Assembly: GCA_035296325.1 (NCBI GenBank)
Contig: DATHBD010000032.1
Span: forward strand, 1 to 64,000
Direction of reading: 5' to 3'
Origin: DATHBD01 sp035296325
Lineage (GTDB): Bacteria > Actinomycetota > Actinomycetes > Mycobacteriales > Micromonosporaceae
DNA length: 64,000 bases
A program made the translations under genes and the position numbers. Below the pieces are notes generated by a model that was not told where the DNA came from, ran no database searches, and worked only from the letters and a program-made list of their open reading frames with translations. Shown piece after piece: positions 20,188 to 28,258 of this stretch (within the stretch, counting starts at the first letter, position 1; each line of letters starts with the position of its first letter).

Positions 20188-21104
20188 TGGGTCAGAAGGT
20201 TCACCCGATTGGGTTCCGACTCGGCATCAGCACGGACTGGAAGTCCCGCTGGTACGCCGACAAGGAGTACAAGTCCTACATCGCCGAGGATGTCAAGATC
20301 CGTCGGATGATGGCCAAGGGCCTGGAGCGCGCCGGCATCGCCAAGGTGGATATCGAGCGCACCCGGGACAAGGTCCGCGTCGACATTCACACCGCGCGTC
20401 CCGGCATCGTGATCGGCCGCAAGGGCGCCGAGGCCGACCGCATCCGCGGCGAACTGGAAAAGCTCACCGCGAAGCAGGTCCAGCTCAACATCATCGAGGT
20501 CAAGAACCCCGAGTCCGACGCGCAGCTGGTCGCCCAGGGCGTCGCCGAGCAGCTCTCCAGCCGGGTCAGCTTCCGCCGCGCCATGCGCAAGGCGATGCAG
20601 TCCGCGATGAAGAACACGCTCGTCAAGGGCATCCGGGTCCAGGTGTCGGGTCGCCTCGGCGGCGCCGAGATGAGCCGGACCGAGTTCTACCGCGAGGGTC
20701 GCGTTCCACTGCACACGCTGCGGGCCAACATCGAGTACGGCTTCTTCGAGGCCCGTACCACGTTCGGCCGGATCGGCGTGAAGGTCTGGATCTACAAGGG
20801 CGACGCTGTGCCTGGTCGGGAGGCTCCGCAGGAGGCCGCCCCGCCGCGTGGCGGACCGCGCCGCGAGCGCACCGACCGCCCGGACCGCCCGGAGCGGCCG
20901 CGCCGGGGACGCTCCGGCTCCTCCGGCACGACCGCCGGCGGTACCGAAGCGGGCCGTGCGGCGGCAGCCGGGTTCGCCGGTGGCGCCGATCCCGCTGCTC
21001 CGGTGGCGACGACCCCGGCCGGCGACACCCCAACCGGTGAGTCGATCGACGATGCCGCCGTTGCGGCCGCGCCGGCGACAGCCGAGACGTCTCAGGAGGG
21101 CTGA
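20187..21104 (+). CDS. rpsC: 30S ribosomal protein S3
   Basis: S3 lies at the mRNA entry channel. The 305-residue product has the N-terminal KH domain with GRKGAEADRIRGEL. The conserved core ends near GVKVWIYKGD (about residue 205). A tail of about 95 residues follows, first rich in Arg/Pro/Asp and then in Ala/Gly/Thr. The E. coli protein is 233 residues, so the tail is a lineage extension. The start ATG shares a base with the rplV stop (TAATG). Confidence 0.96.
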   Translation: MGQKVHPIGFRLGISTDWKSRWYADKEYKSYIAEDVKIRRMMAKGLERAGIAKVDIERTRDKVRVDIHTARPGIVIGRKGAEADRIRGELEKLTAKQVQLNIIEVKNPESDAQLVAQGVAEQLSSRVSFRRAMRKAMQSAMKNTLVKGIRVQVSGRLGGAEMSRTEFYREGRVPLHTLRANIEYGFFEARTTFGRIGVKVWIYKGDAVPGREAPQEAAPPRGGPRRERTDRPDRPERPRRGRSGSSGTTAGGTEAGRAAAAGFAGGADPAAPVATTPAGDTPTGESIDDAAVAAAPATAETSQEG

Positions 21105-21107
21105 CAC

Positions 21108-21533
21108 ATGCTTGTGCCGCGTAAGCCTCCGAAGGGCTTCCGTAAGCCGCACCACCCGCACCGCACCGGTGCGGCGACGGGCGGTACCCGGGTGTCCTTC
21201 GGCGAATTCGGCATCCAGGCGCTCGAGCCGTCGTACGTCACGAACCGGCAGATCGAGGCGGCCCGTATCGCGATGACCCGGCACATCCGCCGTGGCGGCA
21301 AGGTCTGGATCACGATCTTCCCGGACCGCGCCATCACGAAGAAGCCGGCCGAAACCCGGATGGGTTCCGGCAAGGGCTCACCGGAGTGGTGGGTGGCGAA
21401 CGTCAAGCCGGGTCGGATCATGTTCGAGATGTCATTTCCGAACGAGGTGATCGCCCGTGAGGCGATGCGCCGTGCGATCCACAAGCTGCCGATGAAGTGC
21501 CGCATCGTGAAGCGCGAAGGGGCTGAGGTCTAG
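21108..21533 (+). CDS. rplP: 50S ribosomal protein L16
   Basis: L16 organises the A-site tRNA elbow region. The 141-residue product begins MLVPRKPPKGFRKPHHP and has EFGIQALEPSYVTNRQIEA and RMGSGKGSPEWWVANVKPG, all family hallmarks. It starts 3 bp after rpsC and its stop directly abuts the rpmC ATG. Confidence 0.97.
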   Translation: MLVPRKPPKGFRKPHHPHRTGAATGGTRVSFGEFGIQALEPSYVTNRQIEAARIAMTRHIRRGGKVWITIFPDRAITKKPAETRMGSGKGSPEWWVANVKPGRIMFEMSFPNEVIAREAMRRAIHKLPMKCRIVKREGAEV

Positions 21534-21785
21534 ATGGCAGCTGGCATCAAGGCCGACGAGCTGCGTCAGCTCGCGGAAGACGAGCTGGTCACCCGGCTGC
21601 GGGAGGCGAAGGCGGAGCTGTTCAACCTCCGCGTTCAGGCCGCGACCGGCCAATTGGACAACCACGGGCGGCTGCAGATCATCCGCCGCGAGATCGCACG
21701 GATCTACACGATCATGCGCGAGCGCGAGCTCGGGCTGTCGGAAGCGCCGGACGAGGCATCTGACGCAGTAACTGAGGTGGCGTAA
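21534..21785 (+). CDS. rpmC: 50S ribosomal protein L29
   Basis: L29 is a two-helix protein at the tunnel exit. The 83-residue product has ELRQLAEDELVTRLREAKA and LFNLRVQAATGQLDNHGRL, then IRREIARIYTIMRERE. The final 15 residues form a short acidic tail. ATG 21534 directly follows the rplP stop, and its own stop shares a base with the rpsQ ATG. Confidence 0.96.
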   Translation: MAAGIKADELRQLAEDELVTRLREAKAELFNLRVQAATGQLDNHGRLQIIRREIARIYTIMRERELGLSEAPDEASDAVTEVA

Positions 21786-22096
21786 TGGCAGAGCAGACCG
21801 AGCAGACGGCGACCGAGCAGACTGGAACCGACCAGACCGCGGTCGAGCGCAAGCGGCGTAAGGTCCGGGAGGGCCTGGTCGTCAGCGACAAGATGGACAA
21901 GACCGTCGTCGTGGCGGTGGAGGACCAGGTCAAGCACCCGTTGTACGGCAAGGTGCTGCGCCGGACCAACAAGCTCAAGGTGCACGACGAGCAGAACTCG
22001 TGCGGCATTGGCGACCGAGTGCTGATCATGGAGACCCGGCCGCTGTCGGCGACCAAGCGCTGGCGGGTCGTGGAGATCCTCGAGCACGCGAAGTAG
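21785..22096 (+). CDS. rpsQ: 30S ribosomal protein S17
   Basis: S17 is an early 16S-binding protein of OB fold. The 103-residue product has a Thr/Glu/Gln-rich N-terminal extension (MAEQTEQTATEQTGTDQTA). The core follows with LVVSDKMDKTVVVAVE and HPLYGKVLRRTNKLKVHDE. E. coli S17 is 84 residues. The ATG overlaps the rpmC stop by one base. A 183-bp gap rich in small hairpins follows. Confidence 0.96.
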   Translation: MAEQTEQTATEQTGTDQTAVERKRRKVREGLVVSDKMDKTVVVAVEDQVKHPLYGKVLRRTNKLKVHDEQNSCGIGDRVLIMETRPLSATKRWRVVEILEHAK

Positions 22097-22279
22097 CCCG
22101 TCCGACCGTTCGGCCGAAGGCCGGGCTTGGTCGAACGGAACGGCAATCAGCCCGCGCGCAGCGCGGACCCAGCTTTTTCGGTTTCGCGCAGCGGGGCCGG
22201 GCATTTCGGTCGCGCACAGCGCGAGGAAGTTCTTCCAAGCTCCGGTGAGCCGGAGGACTGGCAGACATAGGAGATAGAC
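22097..22279 (+). other. Hairpin-rich rpsQ-rplN gap
   Basis: This 183-bp gap divides the S10 and spc gene groups. It has CCGTTCG...CGAACGG (about 22107-22140), CCGCGC gca GCGCGG (about 22152-22166) and CTCCGG tgag CCGGAG (about 22241-22256). No promoter was recognised. It may be a weak terminator or processing zone inside the long transcript. Confidence 0.5.
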
Positions 22280-22648
22280 GTGATTCAGCAGGAGTCGCGA
22301 CTTCGGGTCGCCGACAACACGGGTGCGCGGGAGATCCTCTGCATCCGGGTACTCGGCGGCTCGGGTCGCCGTTACGCGGGCATCGGCGACGTGATCGTGG
22401 CCACCGTGAAGGACGCCATTCCCGGCGCTGGCGTGAAGAAGGGCGATGTCGTGAAGGCGGTCATCGTCCGCACCAGCAAGGAGAAGCGGCGCCCGGACGG
22501 CTCGTACATCCGTTTCGACGAGAACGCCGCCGTGATCATCAAGGATGGCGGTGACCCGCGGGGCACGCGCATCTTCGGCCCGGTCGGGCGGGAACTCCGT
22601 GACAAGCGGTTCATGAAGATCATTTCTCTCGCTCCGGAGGTGTTGTAA
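22280..22648 (+). CDS. rplN: 50S ribosomal protein L14
   Basis: L14 sits on the subunit interface. GTG 22280 gives 122 residues, the exact family length, starting MIQQESRLRVADNTGAREIL. VTKDAIP-like AIPGAGVKKGDVVKAVIVR follows, and the end is KIISLAPEVL. It is the first gene of the spc group. Confidence 0.97.
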   Translation: MIQQESRLRVADNTGAREILCIRVLGGSGRRYAGIGDVIVATVKDAIPGAGVKKGDVVKAVIVRTSKEKRRPDGSYIRFDENAAVIIKDGGDPRGTRIFGPVGRELRDKRFMKIISLAPEVL

Positions 22649-22651
22649 ACC

Positions 22652-22966
22652 GTGAAGGTCAAGAAGGGCGACACGGTGGTCGTGCTCTCCGGCAAGGACA
22701 AGGGAGCTCGCGGCAAGGTCATCGCGGCCATGCCGAAGCTCGACAAGGTCATCGTCGAGGGCGTGAACCGGGTCAAGAAGCACACCCGCATCCGCACCAC
22801 CCAGCGTGGCGCCAAGACTGGCGGCATCGTGACCCAGGAAGCGGCGATCCACGTCTCGAACGTGATGGTGGTCGACGCTGACGGCAACCCCACCCGCGTC
22901 GGGTACCGGCTGGATGACACGGGTCAGAAGGTCCGCGTCTCGCGCCGCTCCGGTAAGGACCTGTGA
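22652..22966 (+). CDS. rplX: 50S ribosomal protein L24
   Basis: L24 initiates 50S assembly. GTG 22652 gives 104 residues with the KOW motif KKGDTVVVLSGKDKGARGKV near the start and VNRVKKHTR further on. It starts 3 bp after rplN. Its stop TGA overlaps the rplE start (TGATG). Confidence 0.97.
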   Translation: MKVKKGDTVVVLSGKDKGARGKVIAAMPKLDKVIVEGVNRVKKHTRIRTTQRGAKTGGIVTQEAAIHVSNVMVVDADGNPTRVGYRLDDTGQKVRVSRRSGKDL

Positions 22967-23529
22967 TGACGACCGTAGAACGCACGATGCCGAGGTTGAA
23001 GCAGCGGTACCGCGAGGAGATCGCCGGCGCGCTGCGCGACCAGTTCAACTACGCCAACCCGATGCAGATCCCCGGTGTGGTCAAGGTTGTCGTCAACATG
23101 GGTGTCGGTGAGGCGGCGCGCGACGCCAAGCTCATCGACGGCGCCGTGCGCGACCTGGCCACGATCACCGGGCAGAAGCCGCAGGTGCGCCGAGCCACGA
23201 AGTCGATCGCACAGTTCAAGCTGCGCGAAGGCATGCCGATCGGCGCGAAGGTGACGCTGCGCGGGGACCGGATGTGGGAGTTCCTCGACCGGTTGCTGTC
23301 GATCGCGTTGCCACGTATCCGTGACTTCCGCGGTCTGGACGGGCGCAAGCTCGACGGTAACGGCAACTACACCTTCGGGCTCACCGAGCAGTCCGTGTTC
23401 CACGAGATCGACCAGGACCGGATCGATCGGCCGCGGGGCATGGACATCACCGTGGTGACCACGGCCAAGACCGACGACGAGGGCCGGGCGCTGCTGAAGC
23501 TCCTCGGGTTCCCCTTCAAGGAGCAGTGA
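22966..23529 (+). CDS. rplE: 50S ribosomal protein L5
   Basis: L5 binds 5S rRNA and contacts P-site tRNA. The 187-residue product begins MTTVERTMPRLKQRYREEI and has VVVNMGVGEAARDAKL and the conserved RDFRGLDGRKLDGNGNYTFG. ATG 22966 overlaps the rplX stop. An in-frame GTG at 22963 would add one residue and cannot be excluded. Confidence 0.97.
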   Translation: MTTVERTMPRLKQRYREEIAGALRDQFNYANPMQIPGVVKVVVNMGVGEAARDAKLIDGAVRDLATITGQKPQVRRATKSIAQFKLREGMPIGAKVTLRGDRMWEFLDRLLSIALPRIRDFRGLDGRKLDGNGNYTFGLTEQSVFHEIDQDRIDRPRGMDITVVTTAKTDDEGRALLKLLGFPFKEQ

Positions 23530-23536
23530 GTAGCAC

Positions 23537-23722
23537 ATGGCGAAGAAGGCGCTGATCATCAAGGCGGCCGCAAAGCCGAAGTTCGCGGTACGGGCGTACA
23601 CCCGTTGCCAGCGCTGCGGCCGGCCGAAGGCGGTATACCGGAAGTTCGGCCTGTGCCGGGTGTGCATCCGTGAGATGGCACACCGTGGCGAACTTCCCGG
23701 CGTGTCCAAGGCTTCCTGGTAA
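23537..23722 (+). CDS. rpsN: 30S ribosomal protein S14, zinc-binding type
   Basis: S14 is a late-assembly protein of the head. The 61-residue product is the short zinc-binding type, with Cys24, Cys27, Cys40 and Cys43 and the end HRGELPGVSKASW. The longer zinc-free form would be about 100 residues. It starts 7 bp after rplE. Confidence 0.97.
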   Translation: MAKKALIIKAAAKPKFAVRAYTRCQRCGRPKAVYRKFGLCRVCIREMAHRGELPGVSKASW

Positions 23723-23806
23723 TGCCGCAGAGACTTTGCGAATCGCTTCGCCGCAGGCCCGATGGTGTCGCTGTCGGGAACCCCGGCGAGAAAGGCTGAC
23801 GAATCC

Positions 23807-24214
23807 ATGACGATGACCGACCCGATCGCAGACATGCTCACCCGTCTGCGCAACGCCAACCAGGCGTATCACGACCGGGTGACGATGCCGTACTCGAAGA
23901 TCAAGGCCAACATCGCCGAGGTCCTCAAGACCGAGGGCTACGTGGGCAGCTGGCAGGTCCAGGAGCCCGAAGAGGGCAAGGTTGGCAAGACCCTGATCGT
24001 CGACCTGAAGTTCGGCCAGAACCGGGAGCGCAGCCTCGCCGGGATCCGCCGGGTGTCCAAGCCCGGGCTGCGGGTCTACGCGAAGGCGGCTGAGATGCCA
24101 CGGGTGCTCGGTGGCCTGGGTGTGGCGATCATCTCGACGTCCCAGGGACTGCTGACCGACCGGCAGGCCCGCAAGCGAGGGGTAGGCGGGGAAGTCCTCG
24201 CCTACGTCTGGTGA
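23807..24214 (+). CDS. rpsH: 30S ribosomal protein S8
   Basis: S8 binds the 16S central domain and in E. coli also represses its own operon. ATG 23807 gives 135 residues beginning MTMTDPIADMLTRLRNAN; a second ATG two codons later is possible. GISTSQG-like AIISTSQGLLTDRQARKRG and the end GGEVLAYVW are typical. An 84-bp gap separates it from rpsN. Confidence 0.96.
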   Translation: MTMTDPIADMLTRLRNANQAYHDRVTMPYSKIKANIAEVLKTEGYVGSWQVQEPEEGKVGKTLIVDLKFGQNRERSLAGIRRVSKPGLRVYAKAAEMPRVLGGLGVAIISTSQGLLTDRQARKRGVGGEVLAYVW

Positions 24215-24225
24215 GGTGATCAATC

Positions 24226-24768
24226 ATGTCTCGTATTGGACGTAAGCCGATTCCGGTCCCCGCCGGCGTCGATGTGCAGATCGACGGCCTGACCGTCACG
24301 GTCAAGGGCCCCAAGGGCACGCTCTCGCACACGCTGGTCGACCCGATCACGATCGAGAAGACCGACAGCGGCGAGCTGAACGTGGTCCGGCCGAACGACG
24401 AGCGTCGCGCCAAGGAGTTGCACGGCCTGTCCCGCACGCTGGTCGCCAACATGGTGATCGGGGTAACGGAGGGCTACCGCAAGAGCCTGGAGATCGCCGG
24501 TACCGGTTACCGCGTGACCGCCAAGGGCGCCGACCTGGAGTTCGCGCTGGGCTTCTCGCACCCGGTGCCCGTGCCCGCCCCGGCCGGCATCACCTTCACG
24601 GTCGAGCGACCGACGCTGTTCCACATCGCTGGCATCGACAAGCAGCAGGTGGGCGAGGTTGCCGCCAACATCCGCAAGATCCGCCCGCCGGAGCCGTACA
24701 AGGGCAAGGGTGTGCGGTACCAGGGCGAGGTCATTCGCCGCAAGGCTGGAAAGGCAGGGAAGAAGTGA
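24226..24768 (+). CDS. rplF: 50S ribosomal protein L6
   Basis: L6 lies near the GTPase-associated region. The 180-residue product begins MSRIGRKPIPVPAGVDV. It contains VIGVTEGYRKSLEIAGTGYR and ends with the conserved PPEPYKGKGVRYQGEVIRRK. Its TGA stop lies within a 42-nt repeat that occurs again after rpsE. Confidence 0.97.
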   Translation: MSRIGRKPIPVPAGVDVQIDGLTVTVKGPKGTLSHTLVDPITIEKTDSGELNVVRPNDERRAKELHGLSRTLVANMVIGVTEGYRKSLEIAGTGYRVTAKGADLEFALGFSHPVPVPAPAGITFTVERPTLFHIAGIDKQQVGEVAANIRKIRPPEPYKGKGVRYQGEVIRRKAGKAGKK

Positions 24769-24806
24769 GCGCGAGGAGTGAGCTTGCGAGCCCCGCAGTC
24801 GCGAAC
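24765..24806 (+). repeat. Interspersed 42-nt repeat, copy 1
   Basis: This sequence starts GTGAGCGCGAGGAG and ends CAGTCGCGAAC. It is found again at 25875-25916 with one mismatch. Copy 1 supplies the rplF stop codon and most of the 55-bp spacer to rplR. Repeats of this style, ending before a ribosome site, are scattered in some actinomycete genomes. Whether this is such a family needs a genome-wide count. Confidence 0.75.
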
Positions 24807-24823
24807 CGTGAGGTGAAGCGGTA

Positions 24824-25219
24824 ATGGCTGCCACGCTGCTCAAGCGCCGCAATGGTGCCGGTGTCGGTGCCGCGCGCGCCGTCGGGCGGGCGCGACGCCA
24901 CTTCCGCCTGCGCCGCAAACTGCGTGGTACGGCCGTTCGCCCGCGTCTGGTGGTCAACCGGTCCCTGCGCCACATCACCGTTCAGATCGTGGACGACCTC
25001 AAGGGTCATACGCTGGTCTCGGCTTCCTCACTGGACGCCACGATCCGCGGTGGCGACGCAGACAAGAGCGCGGTGGCGCGCCAGGTGGGCACCCTGCTCG
25101 CCGAACGCGCCAAGGCGGCCGGGATCAGCAAGGTGGTCTTCGACCGTGGCGGCAACCGGTACGCGGGGCGGATCGCCGCGCTTGCTGAGGCCGCCCGCGA
25201 AGCCGGACTCGAGTTCTAG
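24824..25219 (+). CDS. rplR: 50S ribosomal protein L18
   Basis: L18 binds 5S rRNA with L5. The 131-residue product begins MAATLLKRRNGAGVGAARA. It has the core VRPRLVVNRSLRHITVQIVDD and ends VVFDRGGNRYAGRIAALAEA plus EAGLEF, the family C-terminus. The gene is separated from rplF by the 42-nt repeat and uses GTGAGG before ATG 24824. Confidence 0.97.
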   Translation: MAATLLKRRNGAGVGAARAVGRARRHFRLRRKLRGTAVRPRLVVNRSLRHITVQIVDDLKGHTLVSASSLDATIRGGDADKSAVARQVGTLLAERAKAAGISKVVFDRGGNRYAGRIAALAEAAREAGLEF

Positions 25220-25248
25220 GCTGATCCAGCCAGTTAGGGAGAAAGTTC

Positions 25249-25875
25249 ATGCCTGGTCAGCAGCGCAGGGGCGGCGGGGTCGGTGGTAGCACCGACAGCG
25301 GTGGCCGTCGCGACAACCGTCGCGAGGGTGGCGGTCGCGGTAACGCGCCCGCCGAGAAGACGCCGCACCTCGAGCGGGTCGTGTCCATCAACCGCGTCGC
25401 CAAGGTAGTCAAGGGCGGTCGTCGGTTCAGCTTCACTGCCCTGGTCATCGTCGGCGACGGCGACGGCACGGTCGGCGTCGGATACGGCAAGGCCAAGGAG
25501 GTGCCCGCCGCGATCGCGAAGGGCGTCGAGGAGGCCAAGAAGCACTTCTTCAAGGTGCCGCGGATCGCGGCCTCCATCCCGCACCCGGTGCTGGGCGAGG
25601 CCGCCGCGGGCGTGGTGCTGCTCAAGCCGGCAAGTGCCGGTACGGGCGTCATCGCCGGCGGTCCGGTGCGGGCCGTCCTGGAGTGCGCCGGTATCCACGA
25701 CGTGCTCTCGAAGAGCCTCGGGTCGTCCAACGCGATCAACATCGTGCACGCTACGGTGGCGGCGCTGAAGATGCTCGAGTCCCCGGAGGCGGTCGCGGCT
25801 CGCCGTGGCCTGCCGGTTGAGGATGTCGCCCCGGCAGCGATGCTGGCAGCGCAACGTGCGGGAGCGGGTGCCTAG
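25249..25875 (+). CDS. rpsE: 30S ribosomal protein S5
   Basis: S5 contributes to decoding accuracy and mRNA helicase activity at the entry tunnel. The 208-residue product has a Gly/Arg-rich N-terminal extension (about residues 1-37). RVVSINRVAKVVKGGRRFSF and VGVGYGKAKEVPAAIAKG follow, then GTGVIAGGPVRAVLE. Length exceeds the 167 residues of E. coli mainly because of that extension. Copy 2 of the 42-nt repeat starts at its last base. Confidence 0.97.
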   Translation: MPGQQRRGGGVGGSTDSGGRRDNRREGGGRGNAPAEKTPHLERVVSINRVAKVVKGGRRFSFTALVIVGDGDGTVGVGYGKAKEVPAAIAKGVEEAKKHFFKVPRIAASIPHPVLGEAAAGVVLLKPASAGTGVIAGGPVRAVLECAGIHDVLSKSLGSSNAINIVHATVAALKMLESPEAVAARRGLPVEDVAPAAMLAAQRAGAGA

Positions 25876-25916
25876 TGAGCGCGAGGAGCGAGCTTGCGAG
25901 CCCCGCAGTCGCGAAC
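25875..25916 (+). repeat. Interspersed 42-nt repeat, copy 2
   Basis: Identical to 24765-24806 except for one base (T there, C here). It fills most of the rpsE-rpmD spacer. The rpmD Shine-Dalgarno GGAGGAGGG follows immediately. Confidence 0.75.
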
Positions 25917-25930
25917 GGAGGAGGGCTCTG

Positions 25931-26113
25931 ATGCCGCGTCTGAAGGTCACCCAGGTCCGGTCCAAGATCGGCTGCAAGCAGAACCAGCGCGAGACGCTGC
26001 GCTCGCTGGGGCTGAAGCGGATCAACGACGCCGTGGTCAAGGAAGACCGTCCTGAGATCCGCGGCATGATCCACACCGTGACGCACCTGGTCCGGGTGGA
26101 GGAGGTCGAGTAA
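25931..26113 (+). CDS. rpmD: 50S ribosomal protein L30
   Basis: L30 is a small bacterial-type large-subunit protein. ATG 25931 gives 60 residues, the standard length, beginning MPRLKVTQVRSKIGCKQNQR and continuing ETLRSLGLKRINDAVV. GGAGGAGGG precedes the start. The longer open frame from 25805 overlaps rpsE and is not used. rplO begins 2 bp later. Confidence 0.97.
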   Translation: MPRLKVTQVRSKIGCKQNQRETLRSLGLKRINDAVVKEDRPEIRGMIHTVTHLVRVEEVE

Positions 26114-26115
26114 CT

Positions 26116-26568
26116 ATGACGATCAAGGTGCACCACCTGCGCCCGGCGCCGGGAGCGAAGACCGCGAAGATCCGAGTGGGTCGCGGTGAGGGCTCCAAGG
26201 GCAAGTCGGCCGGCCGCGGCACCAAGGGCTCGCAGGCCCGCGGCAACGTCCCGGCGTGGTTCGAGGGTGGGCAGATGCCCATCCACATGCGGCTGCCCAA
26301 GATGAAGGGCTTCAAGAACCGGAACAAGGTCGTGTTCCAGGTGGTCAACCTGGACCGGCTGGCTCAGCTGTTCCCGAACGGCGGGTCGGTTGGCCCGCTG
26401 GAGCTGGCCGCGGCCGGTGCCGTCCGGGACGGCGAGCCCGTCAAGATCCTCGGTACCGGGGACCTCGGCGGCGTCAGCCTGCAGCTCACCGCGCACGCGT
26501 TCAGCGCCTCGGCGCGGGACAAGGTCAGCGCGGCGGGCGGCTCCGCGACCGTCGTCGGGGAAGCCTGA
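26116..26568 (+). CDS. rplO: 50S ribosomal protein L15
   Basis: L15 is a late-assembly protein. The 150-residue product begins MTIKVHHLRPAPGAKTAKIR and has the Gly/Lys-rich segment GRGEGSKGKSAGRGTKGSQA. FEGGQMPIHMRLPKMKGF follows, then the C-terminal VKILGTGDLGGVSLQ fold. A strong terminator-like hairpin follows 12 bp after the stop and before secY. Confidence 0.97.
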   Translation: MTIKVHHLRPAPGAKTAKIRVGRGEGSKGKSAGRGTKGSQARGNVPAWFEGGQMPIHMRLPKMKGFKNRNKVVFQVVNLDRLAQLFPNGGSVGPLELAAAGAVRDGEPVKILGTGDLGGVSLQLTAHAFSASARDKVSAAGGSATVVGEA

Positions 26569-26580
26569 CCTTCGGTACCG

Positions 26581-26626
26581 CAGTGGCACCCGCCGCCTGC
26601 TTTCGGCAGGTCGGTGGGTGCCACTG
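26581..26626 (+). terminator. Hairpin between rplO and secY
   Basis: CAGTGGCACCC (26581-26591) pairs exactly with GGGTGCCACTG (26616-26626). An inner CCTGC/GCAGG stem (26596-26600 with 26606-26610) encloses a TTTCG loop. The 273-bp gap to secY suggests secY has its own promoter or relies on read-through; no convincing promoter was recognised. Confidence 0.7.
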
Positions 26627-26841
26627 AGCATCCCATCGGGACCATCGGCACCAGGAACCACAGCCCCGGAAGTCGCTCAGAGTCCGGGCAGGGATGATGT
26701 GCCCCCTGGTGTGCTGTTAGAGTCCGATCGCAGACTCGCGATTTGCGTCGCGACCTACTTGTCAGATGGCCCCGCCGCCCTCACCGAGCGGGGACGCTCG
26801 CCCAGCCGGCCGATTCGGCCGCTTCGCGCAGGAGGAAGAAG

Positions 26842-28188
26842 TTGCTCTCCGCCTTTCTCAGTGCGTTCCGCACGCCTGACCTGCGCAACAAGCTGCTCTT
26901 TACGCTGGCGATGATCGCCGTGTACCGGCTGGGTGCGACGCTGCCCAGCCCCGGCGTGTCGTACACCAACGTGCAGGCATGCCTGGAGGCTGTCGAGAAC
27001 GGCTCCCAGAGCGGTGTCTTCACGCTGCTGAACCTGTTCTCCGGCGGGGCGCTGCTCCAGTTGGCGGTCTTCGCGCTGGGCATCATGCCCTACATCACCG
27101 CCAGCATCATCCTGCAGCTGCTCACCGTGGTGATCCCGCGGCTGGAGCAGCTGCGCCGGGAGGGCCAGTCGGGGCAGGCCAAGATCACTCAGTACACCCG
27201 GTACCTGACCCTCGGCCTCGCCATCCTTCAGGCGTCCGCGTTCGTCGCACTGGCCCAATCCGGGCAGCTCTTCAACAATCAGTGCGACGCCACCCCCATC
27301 GTGCCGAACACCAACACGATGGCGAACGGCCTGCCGATGTGGGTCACCCTCTCCATGCTGGTCATCACGATGACCGCGGGCACCGGCGTCGTCATGTGGC
27401 TGGGCGAGCTGATCACCGACCGGGGCGTCGGCAACGGCATGTCGGTGCTGATCTTCACCTCGATCGTCGCCCGGCTCCCCAACGAGGGTCTGCAGCTCTG
27501 GAACTCCAACAACGGCAAGACGACCTTCGCCATGTTCGTCGGCATCGCACTCCTCGTCATCGCGTTCGTGGTCTTCCTCGAGCAGGCGCAGCGCCGGGTG
27601 CCGGTGCAGTACGCGAAGCGGATGATCGGCCGCCGCATGTACGGCGGGACCTCGACGTACATCCCGCTGAAGGTCAACCAGGCCGGCGTCATCCCGGTGA
27701 TCTTCGCGTCCTCGCTGCTCTACCTGCCGCAGCTGGTCACCTCGTTCTTCGAGAACGCGACCCACCCGGTCCGACTCTTCATCGAGCGCCACATCGTGGA
27801 CCAGACGGAGTGGTCGCACATCCTGCTGTACTTCCTGCTCATCGTCTTCTTCACCTACTTCTACGTGTCGATCACGTTCAACCCCACCGAGGTTGCCGAC
27901 AACATGAAGAAGTACGGCGGGTTCGTCCCCGGCATCCGGCCGGGGAAGCCGACCGCCGAGTACCTCGACTTCATTCTCAGTCGGATCACTCTGCCGGGTG
28001 CGCTCTACCTGGGCATCATCTCGATCCTGCCGAACCTGTTCATGGCCATGATCGGTGGCGGCGCCCAACTGCAGAACTTCCCCTTCGGCGGTACGGCGGT
28101 GCTGATCATCGTCGGCGTCGGCCTGGAGACGGTGAAGCAGATCGAGAGCCAGCTCATGCAGCGCAACTACGAAGGGTTCCTCCGGTAG
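26842..28188 (+). CDS. secY: Preprotein translocase subunit SecY
   Basis: SecY forms the protein-conducting channel of the general secretion system in the membrane. TTG 26842 is chosen because AGGAGGA (26830-26836) lies 5 bases upstream and the product then starts MLSAFLSAFRTPDLRNK. The 448 residues contain about ten hydrophobic helices, the plug region SGGALLQLAVFALGIMPYIT and the cytoplasmic loop GRRMYGGTSTYIPLKVNQAG. The end is MQRNYEGFLR. It sits in the usual spc position before adk and map. Confidence 0.97.
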   Translation: MLSAFLSAFRTPDLRNKLLFTLAMIAVYRLGATLPSPGVSYTNVQACLEAVENGSQSGVFTLLNLFSGGALLQLAVFALGIMPYITASIILQLLTVVIPRLEQLRREGQSGQAKITQYTRYLTLGLAILQASAFVALAQSGQLFNNQCDATPIVPNTNTMANGLPMWVTLSMLVITMTAGTGVVMWLGELITDRGVGNGMSVLIFTSIVARLPNEGLQLWNSNNGKTTFAMFVGIALLVIAFVVFLEQAQRRVPVQYAKRMIGRRMYGGTSTYIPLKVNQAGVIPVIFASSLLYLPQLVTSFFENATHPVRLFIERHIVDQTEWSHILLYFLLIVFFTYFYVSITFNPTEVADNMKKYGGFVPGIRPGKPTAEYLDFILSRITLPGALYLGIISILPNLFMAMIGGGAQLQNFPFGGTAVLIIVGVGLETVKQIESQLMQRNYEGFLR

Positions 28189-28258
28189 TCATGGCCGAAC
28201 GAAACGAGGCCCAACCGTGGGGTGGAGTGCGTTCGGGCGGGCAGATCGAGGGTCGCGG

